NCBI RefSeq assembly: GCF_009372255.1
Contig: NZ_LXGN01000001.1
Coordinates: 434,001-498,000 of the forward strand
Direction: 5' to 3'
Source: Acinetobacter guerrae
Lineage (GTDB): Bacteria; Pseudomonadota; Gammaproteobacteria; Pseudomonadales; Moraxellaceae
DNA length: 64,000 bases
This document shows, piece by piece, positions 8,264-16,747 of the stretch. The translations under genes were made by a program, and so were the position numbers. Below the pieces are notes generated by a model. That model was not told the origin of the DNA. It was given only the letters and a program-made list of their open reading frames with translations, and made no database searches. The first letter of the stretch is position 1. The number at the start of each line of letters is the position of its first letter.

Positions 8264-8875
8264 ATGCAGTTTTCGCTAAAATACGTCTTAGCGCTCACAG
8301 TCGGACTGGCAGTTACGCAGTCACAGGCTGAAATGATGCCAGCAAGCTCACTTTCAAATGATACTGAAAGTTCTAGTCTTGCAGCACGTGTGCTAAACAA
8401 ACAGTCTCAAAGTTTTAATTCACATTTTTCAAATTTGAATAGTCTTTCAATCACCGAAAGTTCTGGTGACAAAATCCGTCGTCAAACTATTGCTGCAAAA
8501 ATTGAAGTTCCTGAAGATGAGCCTTCAGTGATTGAAAAATTAAATACTGTTGCATCAAACACTGTTCGTAAATTTACACAAACAGGTGTTGCATCTTGGT
8601 ATGGTCGTCAGTTTCATGGCCGTAAAACAGCCAGTGGCGATACATTCGATATGAATGAGTTAACTGCTGCTCATCGTAGCTTGCCGTTGAACTGTTATAT
8701 TCGAGTGACCAATAAAGACAACGGTAAAAGTGTCGTGGTTAAAGTTAACGATCGCGGTCCTTTCCACGGTAATCGTGTTCTTGATTTGTCTTATGGCGCA
8801 GCAAAACGTATTGGTATCACCAATGCGGGTACTGCGAAAGTAAGCATTGAGCGTGTTGATGGTCCAAATTCTTAA
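8264..8875 (+). CDS. rlpA: RlpA-like double-psi beta-barrel protein (septal ring lytic transglycosylase family)
   Basis: RlpA-family proteins cleave naked glycan strands at the septum. This 203-residue protein has a Sec signal (residues 1-23, ending SQA), a disordered middle, and a double-psi beta-barrel from about residue 105 (GVASWYGRQFHGRKTASG, then NDRGPFHGNRVLDLSYGAA). It lacks the usual lipobox cysteine and the C-terminal SPOR domain, so it would be a soluble periplasmic form. The start has AGGAG 8 nt upstream and a structured leader. Family sure; enzymatic activity of this short form is inferred. Confidence 0.85.
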   Translation: MQFSLKYVLALTVGLAVTQSQAEMMPASSLSNDTESSSLAARVLNKQSQSFNSHFSNLNSLSITESSGDKIRRQTIAAKIEVPEDEPSVIEKLNTVASNTVRKFTQTGVASWYGRQFHGRKTASGDTFDMNELTAAHRSLPLNCYIRVTNKDNGKSVVVKVNDRGPFHGNRVLDLSYGAAKRIGITNAGTAKVSIERVDGPNS

Positions 8876-8904
8876 TCTTTAGAACTCCTATTCACTGCTT
8901 TATT

Positions 8905-8931
8905 AGGGCTACGTCATGTAGCTCTTTTTTA
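8905..8931 (+). terminator. Terminator after rlpA
   Basis: An 8-bp stem (8905-8912 with 8918-8925, one G-T) and a 5-nt loop followed by six Ts, 30 nt after the rlpA stop. Confidence 0.75.
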
Positions 8932-9246
8932 TTTTTCTATAGCGTTTTTTCACTCTAAAAAATTTGATTTTAGTCTCTCCACAATCCTAAATTCTGGTTT
9001 TTTTTAGACGTATTTTTTTGATATTAGCTTCAATTCTGCTATTTCTTCACCATTTGCGATTAGAGCGATTTAGTTTCAAAAAAGCTACCCTAGTATTATT
9101 TTTGTCAAAAACCATGCTTATATGCGTTTTAAAGCAGTAAAAACGCTAAATATTTTTAGTTATTTTACATAAATTAAAATTTACCTAAAATTTGCAGTTT
9201 TTTACTACTCCACATCGCAAGATGACTGGTTCATTCAATTTGGGTT
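8932..9246. other. Intergenic gap, no gene seen
   Basis: AT-rich stretch of about 315 nt with several poly-T runs. No open frame with a ribosome binding site and no stable RNA fold was found on either strand. Its right edge leads into a consensus promoter. Confidence 0.5.
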
Positions 9247-9275
9247 TTGACGCACTTAAAATTCTGGTCTATAGT
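9247..9275 (+). promoter_or_regulatory. Sigma-70 promoter for the Mpo1-like gene
   Basis: TTGACG at 9247-9252, a 17-nt spacer and TATAGT at 9270-9275 form a near-consensus sigma-70 promoter. The expected start of transcription is near 9282, about 30 nt before the ATG at 9314. Confidence 0.7.
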
Positions 9276-9313
9276 CAAAATCAGGACGGTTTTTAACATG
9301 CATGGAGTGCATT

Positions 9314-9766
9314 ATGAAAACAATAAAAGAATGGTTTGATGAATATAGCGATAGTCATCAAAATAAAACCAATAAAGCTATTCATTGGGTTTGTGTTCCC
9401 ACCATACTTTTTTCGATTATTGGCATTATTGCTCATTTTAGTGCCTTGCTGACTGCACTATTACTGATTCTCACACTTGTTTTCTATGCTCGACTCGATT
9501 TGGTACTTGCTGTTGCAATGACGGCACTCATTGCAATCATGGCATGGTTAATTTATATACTACCCGTAGGCGTTGGTTTTTATATTGGTGTATTTATAGT
9601 TGCTTGGATTGGACAATTTTATGGTCACAAAGTCGAAGGTAAAAAACCCTCATTCTTTAAAGACCTCCAATTTTTATTAATTGGCCCAGTGTGGTGTATG
9701 GATGCCTATCTGGCAAAAGTATTTCCAAGCTGGAAAAGCCGTCAGTTACAGTTATCTACTCCATAA
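9314..9766 (+). CDS. Mpo1-like (DUF962) integral membrane protein
   Basis: A small membrane protein of the DUF962/Mpo1 family; the yeast member is an iron-dependent dioxygenase of 2-hydroxy fatty acids. The 150 residues hold a conserved N-terminal HxxxxNKxxHW pattern, four hydrophobic segments and the family C-terminal GQFYGHKVEGKKPS. The ATG at 9314 is chosen over 9302 because GGAG at 9304-9307 is ideally spaced for it. It has its own strong promoter and ends against the convergent azlD. Family sure; the bacterial function is not established. Confidence 0.82.
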   Translation: MKTIKEWFDEYSDSHQNKTNKAIHWVCVPTILFSIIGIIAHFSALLTALLLILTLVFYARLDLVLAVAMTALIAIMAWLIYILPVGVGFYIGVFIVAWIGQFYGHKVEGKKPSFFKDLQFLLIGPVWCMDAYLAKVFPSWKSRQLQLSTP

Positions 9767-9778
9767 ATTTAACCCAAA

Positions 9779-9803
9779 GCTTTAGGCTATTTTAGCCTAA
9801 AGC
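9779..9803. terminator. Convergent hairpin between the Mpo1-like gene and azlD
   Basis: A perfect 11-bp inverted repeat (9779-9789 with 9793-9803) around a TTT loop. It overlaps the last codons of azlD and lies 13 nt after the Mpo1-like stop. T-runs are weak on both sides, so termination is likely but not certain. Confidence 0.5.
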
Positions 9804-10124
9804 CCACAAACTATTTAACACAAAGTTTATACTGTAAAAGAATAACAAGCTGATCACGACGTTATAGATAATTTTGACATGAAAATATGCCAAAATGACA
9901 CATAGTATCGCCGCATAAAGATATGCATTTGTGGGAAGAAACCTGATTTGATCTCCATCAAAAAATACAATAGGGAGACAAATCGCAGTTAACAAACATG
10001 GTGCAGAATATTTCAACATCCGCTCAATAAAAGCAGGTAATCGAATATTGACATTTGGCGATAAAAAAACGTAACGATTAAAAAATACAATCGCCGCTAA
10101 GGCACAGATCATCAGCCACGTCAT
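9792..10124 (-). CDS. azlD: AzlD family branched-chain amino acid transport subunit
   Basis: The small membrane partner of AzlC; in B. subtilis and other bacteria AzlCD exports branched-chain amino acids or analogues. The 110 residues carry three to four hydrophobic segments and an AAIVFFNRYVFL stretch typical of AzlD. It overlaps azlC by 4 nt (ATGA), so both are made together as one complex. The actual substrate cannot be read from the sequence. Confidence 0.85.
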   Translation of the reverse strand: MTWLMICALAAIVFFNRYVFLSPNVNIRLPAFIERMLKYSAPCLLTAICLPIVFFDGDQIRFLPTNAYLYAAILCVILAYFHVKIIYNVVISLLFFYSINFVLNSLWALG

Positions 10125-10825
10125 GCATCGCCCTCCTGAGCAAAACGCTCCAAATAAACAGCAGTCACCATCCCAAGTAGGCCAGAAATTAATATTGCAC
10201 CCTCAACATGATAAAACCGTAAAATAAAGCCGCTTATACAAGTCACCAATACAGCCAAAACAACCCGAAAGTTTTTAATTAAAGGAACAACCATTGCAAT
10301 AAAAATTGCAACAATTGAAAAATCTAGATGATAGTTCATTAAATTTGGAACCATATGTGCCAATAAAATTCCAACAACACTAAACACCACCCAAAATAGA
10401 TAAAAGCACAATCCCGCACCTAGCATATAATCTGGATGACGTTTTTCAGGGGATAAACTGACTGCAAATAGTTCATCGGTTAGTAAAAAACCAAGAGGAA
10501 GTCGCTGTCTAATGGGTAACACCGAAATATTATTTCTAAAGGTCAAAGCATAAATAAAATGCTGTGAAGTTAGAAAAAATATCGTAATTAAAATTGTCAG
10601 TGTAGATGCACCTTCCATAACTAAACTTAAACTGACTAACTGCGCTGCACCAGCAAACACCAACGAAGACATCGCAAAAGCTTTAGCAAAAGATAAACCC
10701 GCATTGACAGCCATTGAACCCGCTAAAATTCCCCACGGGATTACAGCAATCGACAAAGGCATAATTGCCATAACACCCTGAAAAAAAGGGCGCTTTCTAA
10801 AAGATGAAGAATCGGAAAAAGACAT
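10121..10825 (-). CDS. azlC: AzlC family ABC-like branched-chain amino acid permease
   Basis: Large subunit of an AzlCD exporter, with about six membrane segments. The family motifs AIMPLSIAVIPWGILAGSMA and GAAQLVSLSLVMEG are clear near the N-terminus, and LTDELFAVS follows in the middle. The ATG at 10825 is preferred to the upstream TTG at 10840 because GAG sits 7 nt before it. A divergent or same-strand AraC regulator gene lies about 100 nt upstream, a common pairing that suggests local control. Confidence 0.9.
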   Translation of the reverse strand: MSFSDSSSFRKRPFFQGVMAIMPLSIAVIPWGILAGSMAVNAGLSFAKAFAMSSLVFAGAAQLVSLSLVMEGASTLTILITIFFLTSQHFIYALTFRNNISVLPIRQRLPLGFLLTDELFAVSLSPEKRHPDYMLGAGLCFYLFWVVFSVVGILLAHMVPNLMNYHLDFSIVAIFIAMVVPLIKNFRVVLAVLVTCISGFILRFYHVEGAILISGLLGMVTAVYLERFAQEGDA

Positions 10826-10924
10826 CAAGCGCTCATCCAAATTGATATTCCAATGTGAATAAACAGAAATTATTCACTATTTTTAAATCTTTGCCTTGCA
10901 CAAAATTGCTGTATTTATGGCAGT

Positions 10925-11752
10925 CTAGGACTTAGCCAGATTGGAAATATATTGTGCAGGCGTTACCCCCATTGCTTTTTTAAAATGTCGATTAAAATGA
11001 CTCTGATCAGAAAAGCCACACATTAAAGCAACTGTAGCAATCGAATGCTCATTTTTAAGCATCTGGCGGGCTTTATGCAAACGTACCTGTACCAGCCAAC
11101 CATGTGGCGGAAGTCCTACATATTTTTTAAATTGACGCAAAAAATGCCATGCGCTCAAACCTGCCAGATTTGCTAACTCAGTTAAACTATAATTATTTTC
11201 AGGAGAGCTTGCCAATAACTCTTTAATCATTAAAACTTTTTTCTGAGCTTCTGGTAATTGAACCAAGTCACACTGAGATTGCCCGTGACGTGACATGAGA
11301 TAAGTTAATGTGGATAAATACATACTTTCTTTAAGTAAAAAATTATCTTTTTGCTCAAGCAAATCGAACAATAAGCATAATTGCTGTGCAAGCCCTTCAT
11401 CACGCACAACCGCTTTGGGAAACCATGGCGCTCCATGTCGATTTACAAAGCTCCCCTTTCCTAATTCAGACAACATTTCTGGTGTTGGATAAATCGCACG
11501 ATAACGCCAACCCGATTCTACAGCAGAGGAACCCGTATGAATTTCATCGGCATTGACTAAAATAATATCGCCTTTAGGTGCAATATGAAGCTCACCCGTC
11601 CTAAAAAAAGACTGTGCGCCATCTTCAATCACACCAATACAATAGCCTTCATGCACATGTTTTGAAAATTGCGTCTGGTGATACTGTGCTTTTAATAACT
11701 CTAAGCCACCCAATTCACGTAAATGTAAATAGTTGGCTTGCTCTTGGTACAT
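10925..11752 (-). CDS. AraC family regulator with cupin sensor domain, next to azlCD
   Basis: DNA-binding regulator. An N-terminal cupin-like ligand domain (about residues 15-150, with HVHEGYCIGVIEDGAQSF) precedes a double helix-turn-helix AraC domain (about 175-270) with LTELANLAGLSAWHFLRQFK and VALMCGFSDQSHFNRHFKK. The ATG at 11752 has GAGG 6 nt upstream; the ATG at 11764 has none. It is on the same strand just before azlC and so is likely to control the exporter in response to an amino acid. The ligand is not known. Confidence 0.87.
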   Translation of the reverse strand: MYQEQANYLHLRELGGLELLKAQYHQTQFSKHVHEGYCIGVIEDGAQSFFRTGELHIAPKGDIILVNADEIHTGSSAVESGWRYRAIYPTPEMLSELGKGSFVNRHGAPWFPKAVVRDEGLAQQLCLLFDLLEQKDNFLLKESMYLSTLTYLMSRHGQSQCDLVQLPEAQKKVLMIKELLASSPENNYSLTELANLAGLSAWHFLRQFKKYVGLPPHGWLVQVRLHKARQMLKNEHSIATVALMCGFSDQSHFNRHFKKAMGVTPAQYISNLAKS

Positions 11753-11879
11753 ATCCTGCCTCATCCATATCTACATGAAACCTTATCATGTAAATGATGG
11801 CTGTCTAGAATAAAATTGCTGTTCATCAAATGAATATCGAGTAGCTAAAATATTTAGGCTCAACGTCGTCTTATTATTT

Positions 11880-12386
11880 TTATTGATAAATTTGACCATT
11901 ATGTTTTAACCAACCATTTTCATGAAAACCTTTAGGATCACGATGTGTCCAATGTATTACGCCACCTTTCGGGCTATATTCATATTCGCCATTAAACTCG
12001 ACCGTATCGCCTTTTTTTAAATGCTCAATGCGAGGTGCTAAATCAATATTATGAGCGACTAAAACAGTTAAGCCATTTCCCAGAGCCAGAATAAACTTTT
12101 GATGACGAGAGCCGTCATTATCATCAGGCAGCACCACTTTAACTTTTCCGCTCGTCTGTACCTGAATATTACTTTGATGTTGCGCATATGCATTTGTAAT
12201 CGCTTGCAAACCATTTTGTGCTTGAGTTAAATCCGTATGACTTTCACCTAGTGCAATCTGATTTTGCATTTCATGACCAACACGGTCAGTTTTTAACTGT
12301 GAATTTGGATTTTGAGTTGAATACGTATAATAACCTGCCACAAATGCAATTAAAGCGATCATGAAATAACCTAGTTTTTTATTCAT
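11880..12386 (-). CDS. DUF3465 family periplasmic protein
   Basis: A 168-residue protein with an N-terminal hydrophobic anchor or signal (residues 4-20), a polar linker, then a DUF3465 domain: SGKVKVVLPDDNDGSRHQKF, a GDTVEFNGEYEYSPKGG turn and IHWTHRDPKGFHENGW at the end. The fold looks like a small beta-barrel of OB type. The ATG at 12386 has GGA 8 nt upstream, better than 12401. Function unknown. It may be a nucleic acid-binding OB fold outside the inner membrane, but nothing here proves that. Confidence 0.78.
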   Translation of the reverse strand: MNKKLGYFMIALIAFVAGYYTYSTQNPNSQLKTDRVGHEMQNQIALGESHTDLTQAQNGLQAITNAYAQHQSNIQVQTSGKVKVVLPDDNDGSRHQKFILALGNGLTVLVAHNIDLAPRIEHLKKGDTVEFNGEYEYSPKGGVIHWTHRDPKGFHENGWLKHNGQIYQ

Positions 12387-12413
12387 TTTTATTTCCAGCA
12401 TTTTGAGATAGAC

Positions 12414-12440
12414 ATAAAAAAAGCCCCGAACGGGGCTTTT
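12414..12440 (-). terminator. Terminator of the rpsB-tsf operon
   Basis: GC-rich 8-bp stem AAGCCCCG/CGGGGCTT (12421-12428 with 12431-12438). Read on the minus strand it is followed by a run of Ts. It lies 17 nt after the tsf stop. Confidence 0.9.
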
Positions 12441-12454
12441 CTTCGCAAAATAAA

Positions 12455-13330
12455 TTATTTTGCAGCGGCTTGAGCAGCAGCAACTTCTTCAGCGAAGCTC
12501 ATTTCTGCTTTTTTCTCAATCCCTTCACCCACTTCGAAACGTACAAACTCAACAACATTTGTACCAGTTGCTTTTAATACATCAGCAACTTTCTTGTCAT
12601 TGTCGATGACGTACATTTGACGGTCAAGTGCAACTTCGTTCAGGAATTTTTCAACTGAACCAGATACCATTTTTTCAACGATATTTGCAGGCTTACCAGA
12701 TTCAATTGCTTTTGCTTCAGCAATTTCTTTCTCTTTTGCGATAAGATCAGCAGAAACTGCTTCAGCATTAACAGCAACTGGATTGAACGCAGCAACGTGC
12801 ATTGCAATACCTTTACCAGTTTCAGCATCACCCGCATAAGATACAACAACACCAATACGAAGACCGTGTTTGTAAACAGCAAGTGCTTGACCATCAACGA
12901 TTTTCGCACGGCGTACTTGAATGTTTTCACCAATTTTTTGAACAAGCGCAATACGAGCTTCTTCAACAGTTTGGCCATCAGCTAATTTTAATTCTGCAAT
13001 TTTAGCTGGATCAATTTCACCTGAAGCCAAAACCGCTTGAGCAACGGCATTAGAGAAATTTGCGAAGTTTTCGTCTTTTGCAACGAAGTCGGTTTGGCAG
13101 TTTACTTCAAGCAATACTGCTTTGTTACCGTCTTGAACGATTGTGATCGCGCCATCAGCCGCAATGTTACCTGCTTTTTTAGCAGCTTTTGCTTGACCAG
13201 ATTTACGAAGGTTGTCGATCGCAAGCTCAATATCACCGTTCGCTTCTGTTAATGCTTTTTTGCATTCCATCATCGCCAAACCAGTACGGTCACGTAATTC
13301 TTTTACCATGCTTGCAGTAATTGCAGTCAT
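12455..13330 (-). CDS. tsf: Translation elongation factor Ts
   Basis: Guanine nucleotide exchange factor for EF-Tu. The 291-residue length is usual. The N-terminal UBA-like domain ([19 protein letters not shown], residues 9-27) and the core [13 protein letters not shown] motif near residue 80 are diagnostic. It follows rpsB on the same strand, the standard bacterial order, with an intergenic hairpin that may set the ratio of the two products. An AGGAGAAC Shine-Dalgarno lies just before the ATG. Confidence 0.98.
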   Translation of the reverse strand: MTAITASMVKELRDRTGLAMMECKKALTEANGDIELAIDNLRKSGQAKAAKKAGNIAADGAITIVQDGNKAVLLEVNCQTDFVAKDENFANFSNAVAQAVLASGEIDPAKIAELKLADGQTVEEARIALVQKIGENIQVRRAKIVDGQALAVYKHGLRIGVVVSYAGDAETGKGIAMHVAAFNPVAVNAEAVSADLIAKEKEIAEAKAIESGKPANIVEKMVSGSVEKFLNEVALDRQMYVIDNDKKVADVLKATGTNVVEFVRFEVGEGIEKKAEMSFAEEVAAAQAAAK

Positions 13331-13371
13331 GTTGTTCTCCTAAATCGGTAGAAAATAAATCTGTTCAACAA

Positions 13372-13401
13372 AAACGGCCCAAAGTAAAACCCGGGCCGTT
13401 T
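13372..13401 (-). terminator. Intercistronic attenuator-like hairpin between rpsB and tsf
   Basis: AAACGGCCC pairs with GGGCCGTTT around a 12-nt loop, and on the minus strand a TTTTTG run follows. It sits between the rpsB stop and the tsf ribosome binding site, so it would lower tsf transcription relative to rpsB or stabilise the rpsB mRNA end. Confidence 0.7.
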
Positions 13402-13467
13402 GCTTTTCGACGCTTTAATTTGCCACCATTACATGTCGCAAAAATGACAAGCCTGCGTCAAAACGCA

Positions 13468-14223
13468 TTAAGCCTCAGGAGCCGATTCTTTAGCAGCTTC
13501 TTCGCCTTTTGCTTGTGCATTCGCTTGAGTTTGAGCGTATTCTTTACCAGCAAGAATTGCATTTGCCATAGCAGAAGCATACAAAGTAACTGCACGGATC
13601 GCATCGTCGTTACCAGGAATGATGTAATCAACATTGTCTGGGTTTGAGTTTGTATCAACGATACCGATAACAGGAATACCTAAGTTTTTAGCTTCTTTAA
13701 TCGCAATTGCTTCGTGGTCAACGTCAATTACAAATAATGCGTCAGGTAAACCACCCATGTTCTTAACACCGCCTAAAGAACGCTCAAGTTTATCCATCTC
13801 ACGAGTACGCTCTAACGCTTCACGCTTAGTCAGCTTAGCGAAAGTACCGTCTTGAGATTGAGTTTGAAGGTCTTTTAAACGATTGATAGATTGGCGAAGT
13901 GTTTTCCAGTTCGTCAACATACCACCTAACCAACGGTGATCTACATATGGTTGACCAGCGCGTTGAGCTTGTTCACGGATGATGTTTGAAGCAGCACGTT
14001 TTGTACCAACGAACAAAACTTTGTTCTTTTTGCTTGCTAACTGGTTAGCGAAGTTCAAAGCATCATTTAACGCAGGAACAGTGTGCTCAAGGTTGATGAT
14101 GTGAATTTTGTTACGCGCGCCAAAAATGTATTGACGCATTTTTGGGTTCCAGAAACGAGTTTGGTGACCAAAGTGCGCGCCTGCTTGTAGAAGGTCACGC
14201 ATGCTTACGTTGTAATCTGCCAT
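13468..14223 (-). CDS. rpsB: 30S ribosomal protein S2
   Basis: Structural protein of the small ribosomal subunit. The family signatures are intact: [20 protein letters not shown] at residues 7-26, [13 protein letters not shown] near 105, and the late [20 protein letters not shown]. At 251 residues it is slightly longer than the E. coli protein (241) and has an Ala/Gln/Glu-rich tail. It heads the rpsB-tsf operon and is divergent from map. Confidence 0.98.
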   Translation of the reverse strand: MADYNVSMRDLLQAGAHFGHQTRFWNPKMRQYIFGARNKIHIINLEHTVPALNDALNFANQLASKKNKVLFVGTKRAASNIIREQAQRAGQPYVDHRWLGGMLTNWKTLRQSINRLKDLQTQSQDGTFAKLTKREALERTREMDKLERSLGGVKNMGGLPDALFVIDVDHEAIAIKEAKNLGIPVIGIVDTNSNPDNVDYIIPGNDDAIRAVTLYASAMANAILAGKEYAQTQANAQAKGEEAAKESAPEA

Positions 14224-14430
14224 TTTTCTTTACCTTAAGTTGGGTTAGGCCTCCATATGTCCAGCATTCTCCACCTTATAAAAGGCACCCAGAGTAACGT
14301 GACGACATATGTGCGGATTTTTCCATTACATCAAATTTGTTCGTAAAGGATATTCACGAAAAGCATTTGATAAAATGGGCGGCTATTTATACCATAGACA
14401 CCTACAAATTACCAAAAGTTTTTAGAGATC
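14224..14430. promoter_or_regulatory. rpsB-map: Divergent rpsB/map promoter region with probable rpsB leader
   Basis: A 207-nt space between divergent rpsB and map. The half nearest rpsB (about 14224-14330) holds several short inverted repeats, including CATATG copies at 14254 and 14308. In gammaproteobacteria the rpsB leader RNA is bound by S2 for autoregulation, so a similar element is likely. On the plus strand TTGATA (near 14369) and a TATACC-like box may drive map. Exact boxes are not certain. Confidence 0.35.
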
Positions 14431-15258
14431 ATGAATAGTACTTATACAGCCCCTCGCCGATTAATTAAAACTCCTGATGAACTTGAAAAAATGCGCATTG
14501 CAGGCAAACTGGCGGCTGAAGTGTTGGACATGATTAAGCCGCATATTGTGCCAGGTGTAACCACGCTTGAACTGGACACCATTTGTCATGATTATATCAT
14601 CCATGTTCAACAGGCAATTCCAGCATGTTTGGGTTATGGGGCAGCACCAGGGCGCCCTGCCTTTCAGCATGTCATTTGCACCTCGGTCAACCATGTGGTT
14701 TGTCACGGTATTCCCTCCGAAAACAAAGTGTTAAAACATGGCGATATTTTAAATATTGATGTAACTGTAATTAAAGATGGTTATCACGGCGATACCAATA
14801 TGATGTATGTCGTGGGTGGTGAAACCACTATTTTGGCAAATCGCCTATGTAAAGTCGCTCAAGAAGCCATGTATCGCGGTATGGAAACTGTAAAAGCAGG
14901 CTCTTATATTGGTGATATTGGCTATGCCATCCAAAAATATGTGGAATCAGAACGTTTTAGCGTCGTACGTGAATATTGTGGACATGGCATTGGAACTGTG
15001 TTTCATGATGAACCACAAGTCTTGCACTATGGTCAAAAAGGTACAGGGATGCAACTTGAAGCAGGTATGACCTTTACCATTGAGCCTATGGTCAATGCTG
15101 GTGTATGGCAAACGAAACTTTTAGGCGATAAATGGACAGTTGTCACTAAAGATCATAAATTATCTGCACAATACGAACATACGATTTTGGTGACTGAAAC
15201 TGGTCTTGAAGTGCTGACTGCACGTCCAGAAGAAGACTTATCACGTTTTCAAAAATAG
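14431..15258 (+). CDS. map: Type I methionine aminopeptidase
   Basis: Removes the initiator methionine from nascent proteins in the cytosol, using two metal ions. The 275-residue protein has the MetAP-I ligands in order: CHGIPS (substrate histidine), LNIDVT and HGDTNMMY (aspartates), EYCGHGIG (histidine), TIEPM (glutamate) and the C-terminal QYEHT. It is divergent from rpsB, a common arrangement in gammaproteobacteria. Confidence 0.97.
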   Translation: MNSTYTAPRRLIKTPDELEKMRIAGKLAAEVLDMIKPHIVPGVTTLELDTICHDYIIHVQQAIPACLGYGAAPGRPAFQHVICTSVNHVVCHGIPSENKVLKHGDILNIDVTVIKDGYHGDTNMMYVVGGETTILANRLCKVAQEAMYRGMETVKAGSYIGDIGYAIQKYVESERFSVVREYCGHGIGTVFHDEPQVLHYGQKGTGMQLEAGMTFTIEPMVNAGVWQTKLLGDKWTVVTKDHKLSAQYEHTILVTETGLEVLTARPEEDLSRFQK

Positions 15259-15281
15259 TTAAATCCTCATCTTTTCTTCAT

Positions 15282-15308
15282 AAAGGCTACATTTTTGTGG
15301 CCTTTTTT
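15282..15308 (+). terminator. Terminator after map
   Basis: An AAGGCTACA/TGTGGCCTT stem with a short T loop followed by six Ts, about 25 nt after the map stop. Confidence 0.8.
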
Positions 15309-15472
15309 GTGTATTTTTACAGTATTTATTATCCATATTTTCAAAAAACATACCTAGTATTTCATTTTCATTACATTTATTAATTTTTTTTGAACATTGT
15401 AAAAAATAAAAAAACGTTATGGTGGGCGCATAAAAATTATCTACAAACGTAAATTGGACATGGAGTCCCCTC

Positions 15473-16612
15473 ATGAAAAAGTCTTTGCTAGGAATAGCGA
15501 CGAGTCTTATTGTACTGCCCACTTTATCTTATGCCGATTCACCTTATTTTAGTTTTAAGGATGGCGATGGCTTTAAGCGTTTTTCTGCCTCAATTGGTTG
15601 GTTACATGCTATGCCGCAAGGAAAAGCCAACAATGTGAATGTTAATACCAGTGCCAAAAGTGGAACCTATGCTGTAGGTGATGTGCAACTTGATACTGTA
15701 ACTGGCGCAATCGCAGATACTGAAGCTGGTAATAAAGCCAAAGATAAATTACTGGGTGTCGCAAAACTTGGAGAAACACTTGGTCTTATCAAAAATGGTA
15801 CTTTAACCGCAGATATGAGCGGTAAGGCACAAATTAATAGCCTTGAGAGTTGGGACAATCCAAATACTGGTTTGGAAGCAGATGATGTTGATACTGTTGG
15901 TATGATGTTTAATTACAACTTTACCGATAATGTATCACTTGAAATCAAAGCTGGCATTCCACCCAAAGTTGATATAAAAGGCAAAGGACAAATCAGCGCG
16001 CCAGTTGTTGGAGTTGCAACACCTGAAGGTAAACTGGATGGTCCGCCAATTCTTGGTGATCTTGCCAATGTTCTGATTAATGGAATTGGTGATATTCCAC
16101 TCGATACTAAAATTCCAATTACGGATTTAACTCAAGGAAGTAAAGCTGCATCAGCAAGAGCATGGCTACCTGCTGCTGAAATTCATTATCAATTTGGAAA
16201 ATCAGGCGTGAATAAATTTCGTCCTTATGTCGGTGTTGGTGTGATGTATGCTTATTTTAACGATGTAAAACTCAACTCGGGAATTGAATCAGATTTAATT
16301 AAAGCAGGACATATGGTACAAAATGTATTAGATGGCAAAGCTGGTGCAGCATTGGATGGTAAAACCTCTTCGGCTGATCCTCGAGTAAAAGTGAAAGCAA
16401 CCGATACCTTTGCCCCGATTGCTACAGTTGGAGCAACTTATGACTTTAATGAAAACTGGTTTGCTGTCGGTTCTGTGTCTTATTCGAAAATGAATAATGA
16501 AGCTAAAATCACAGTAACAGACAATAATACAGGTAAAGAATTAGTGAATGCCAAAACCAAGATTGATATCGACCCTGTGATTACTTATCTGGGTGTCGGT
16601 TATCGTTTTTAA
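15473..16612 (+). CDS. OmpW family outer membrane protein, enlarged
   Basis: An outer membrane beta-barrel of the OmpW group, thought to pass small hydrophobic compounds. The first 21 residues are a Sec signal ending SYA. Barrel-like strands and the C-terminal GVGYRF, with terminal phenylalanine, fit BAM recognition. FRPYVGVGVMYAYF is the OmpW core motif. At 379 residues it is far longer than E. coli OmpW (212), with extra Ala/Gly/Lys-rich loops around residues 40-130 and 270-310. The ATG has GGAG upstream. Monocistronic, with its own terminator. Confidence 0.82.
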   Translation: MKKSLLGIATSLIVLPTLSYADSPYFSFKDGDGFKRFSASIGWLHAMPQGKANNVNVNTSAKSGTYAVGDVQLDTVTGAIADTEAGNKAKDKLLGVAKLGETLGLIKNGTLTADMSGKAQINSLESWDNPNTGLEADDVDTVGMMFNYNFTDNVSLEIKAGIPPKVDIKGKGQISAPVVGVATPEGKLDGPPILGDLANVLINGIGDIPLDTKIPITDLTQGSKAASARAWLPAAEIHYQFGKSGVNKFRPYVGVGVMYAYFNDVKLNSGIESDLIKAGHMVQNVLDGKAGAALDGKTSSADPRVKVKATDTFAPIATVGATYDFNENWFAVGSVSYSKMNNEAKITVTDNNTGKELVNAKTKIDIDPVITYLGVGYRF

Positions 16613-16629
16613 TCAATCTTCCCTTATTC

Positions 16630-16654
16630 AAAGCAGCTTCGGCTGCTTTTTTTA
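16630..16654 (+). terminator. Terminator after the OmpW-like gene
   Basis: AAAGCAGC/GCTGCTTT stem (16630-16637 with 16642-16649) closed by a TTCG tetraloop and followed by Ts. Confidence 0.9.
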
Positions 16655-16747
16655 TCAGTCCACTTTTCAAATAACGCACTCCTCATATCGATTTTTTTCG
16701 ATCCATGATCTACAATAACGCCAACCCTTTATTTTTATTAGATAAGT

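Noticed and set aside
13321..13647. 108-codon plus-strand frame over the rpsB-tsf junction
   Set aside because: Covers the operon hairpin and the ends of two ribosomal-type genes; composition is that of a shadow.
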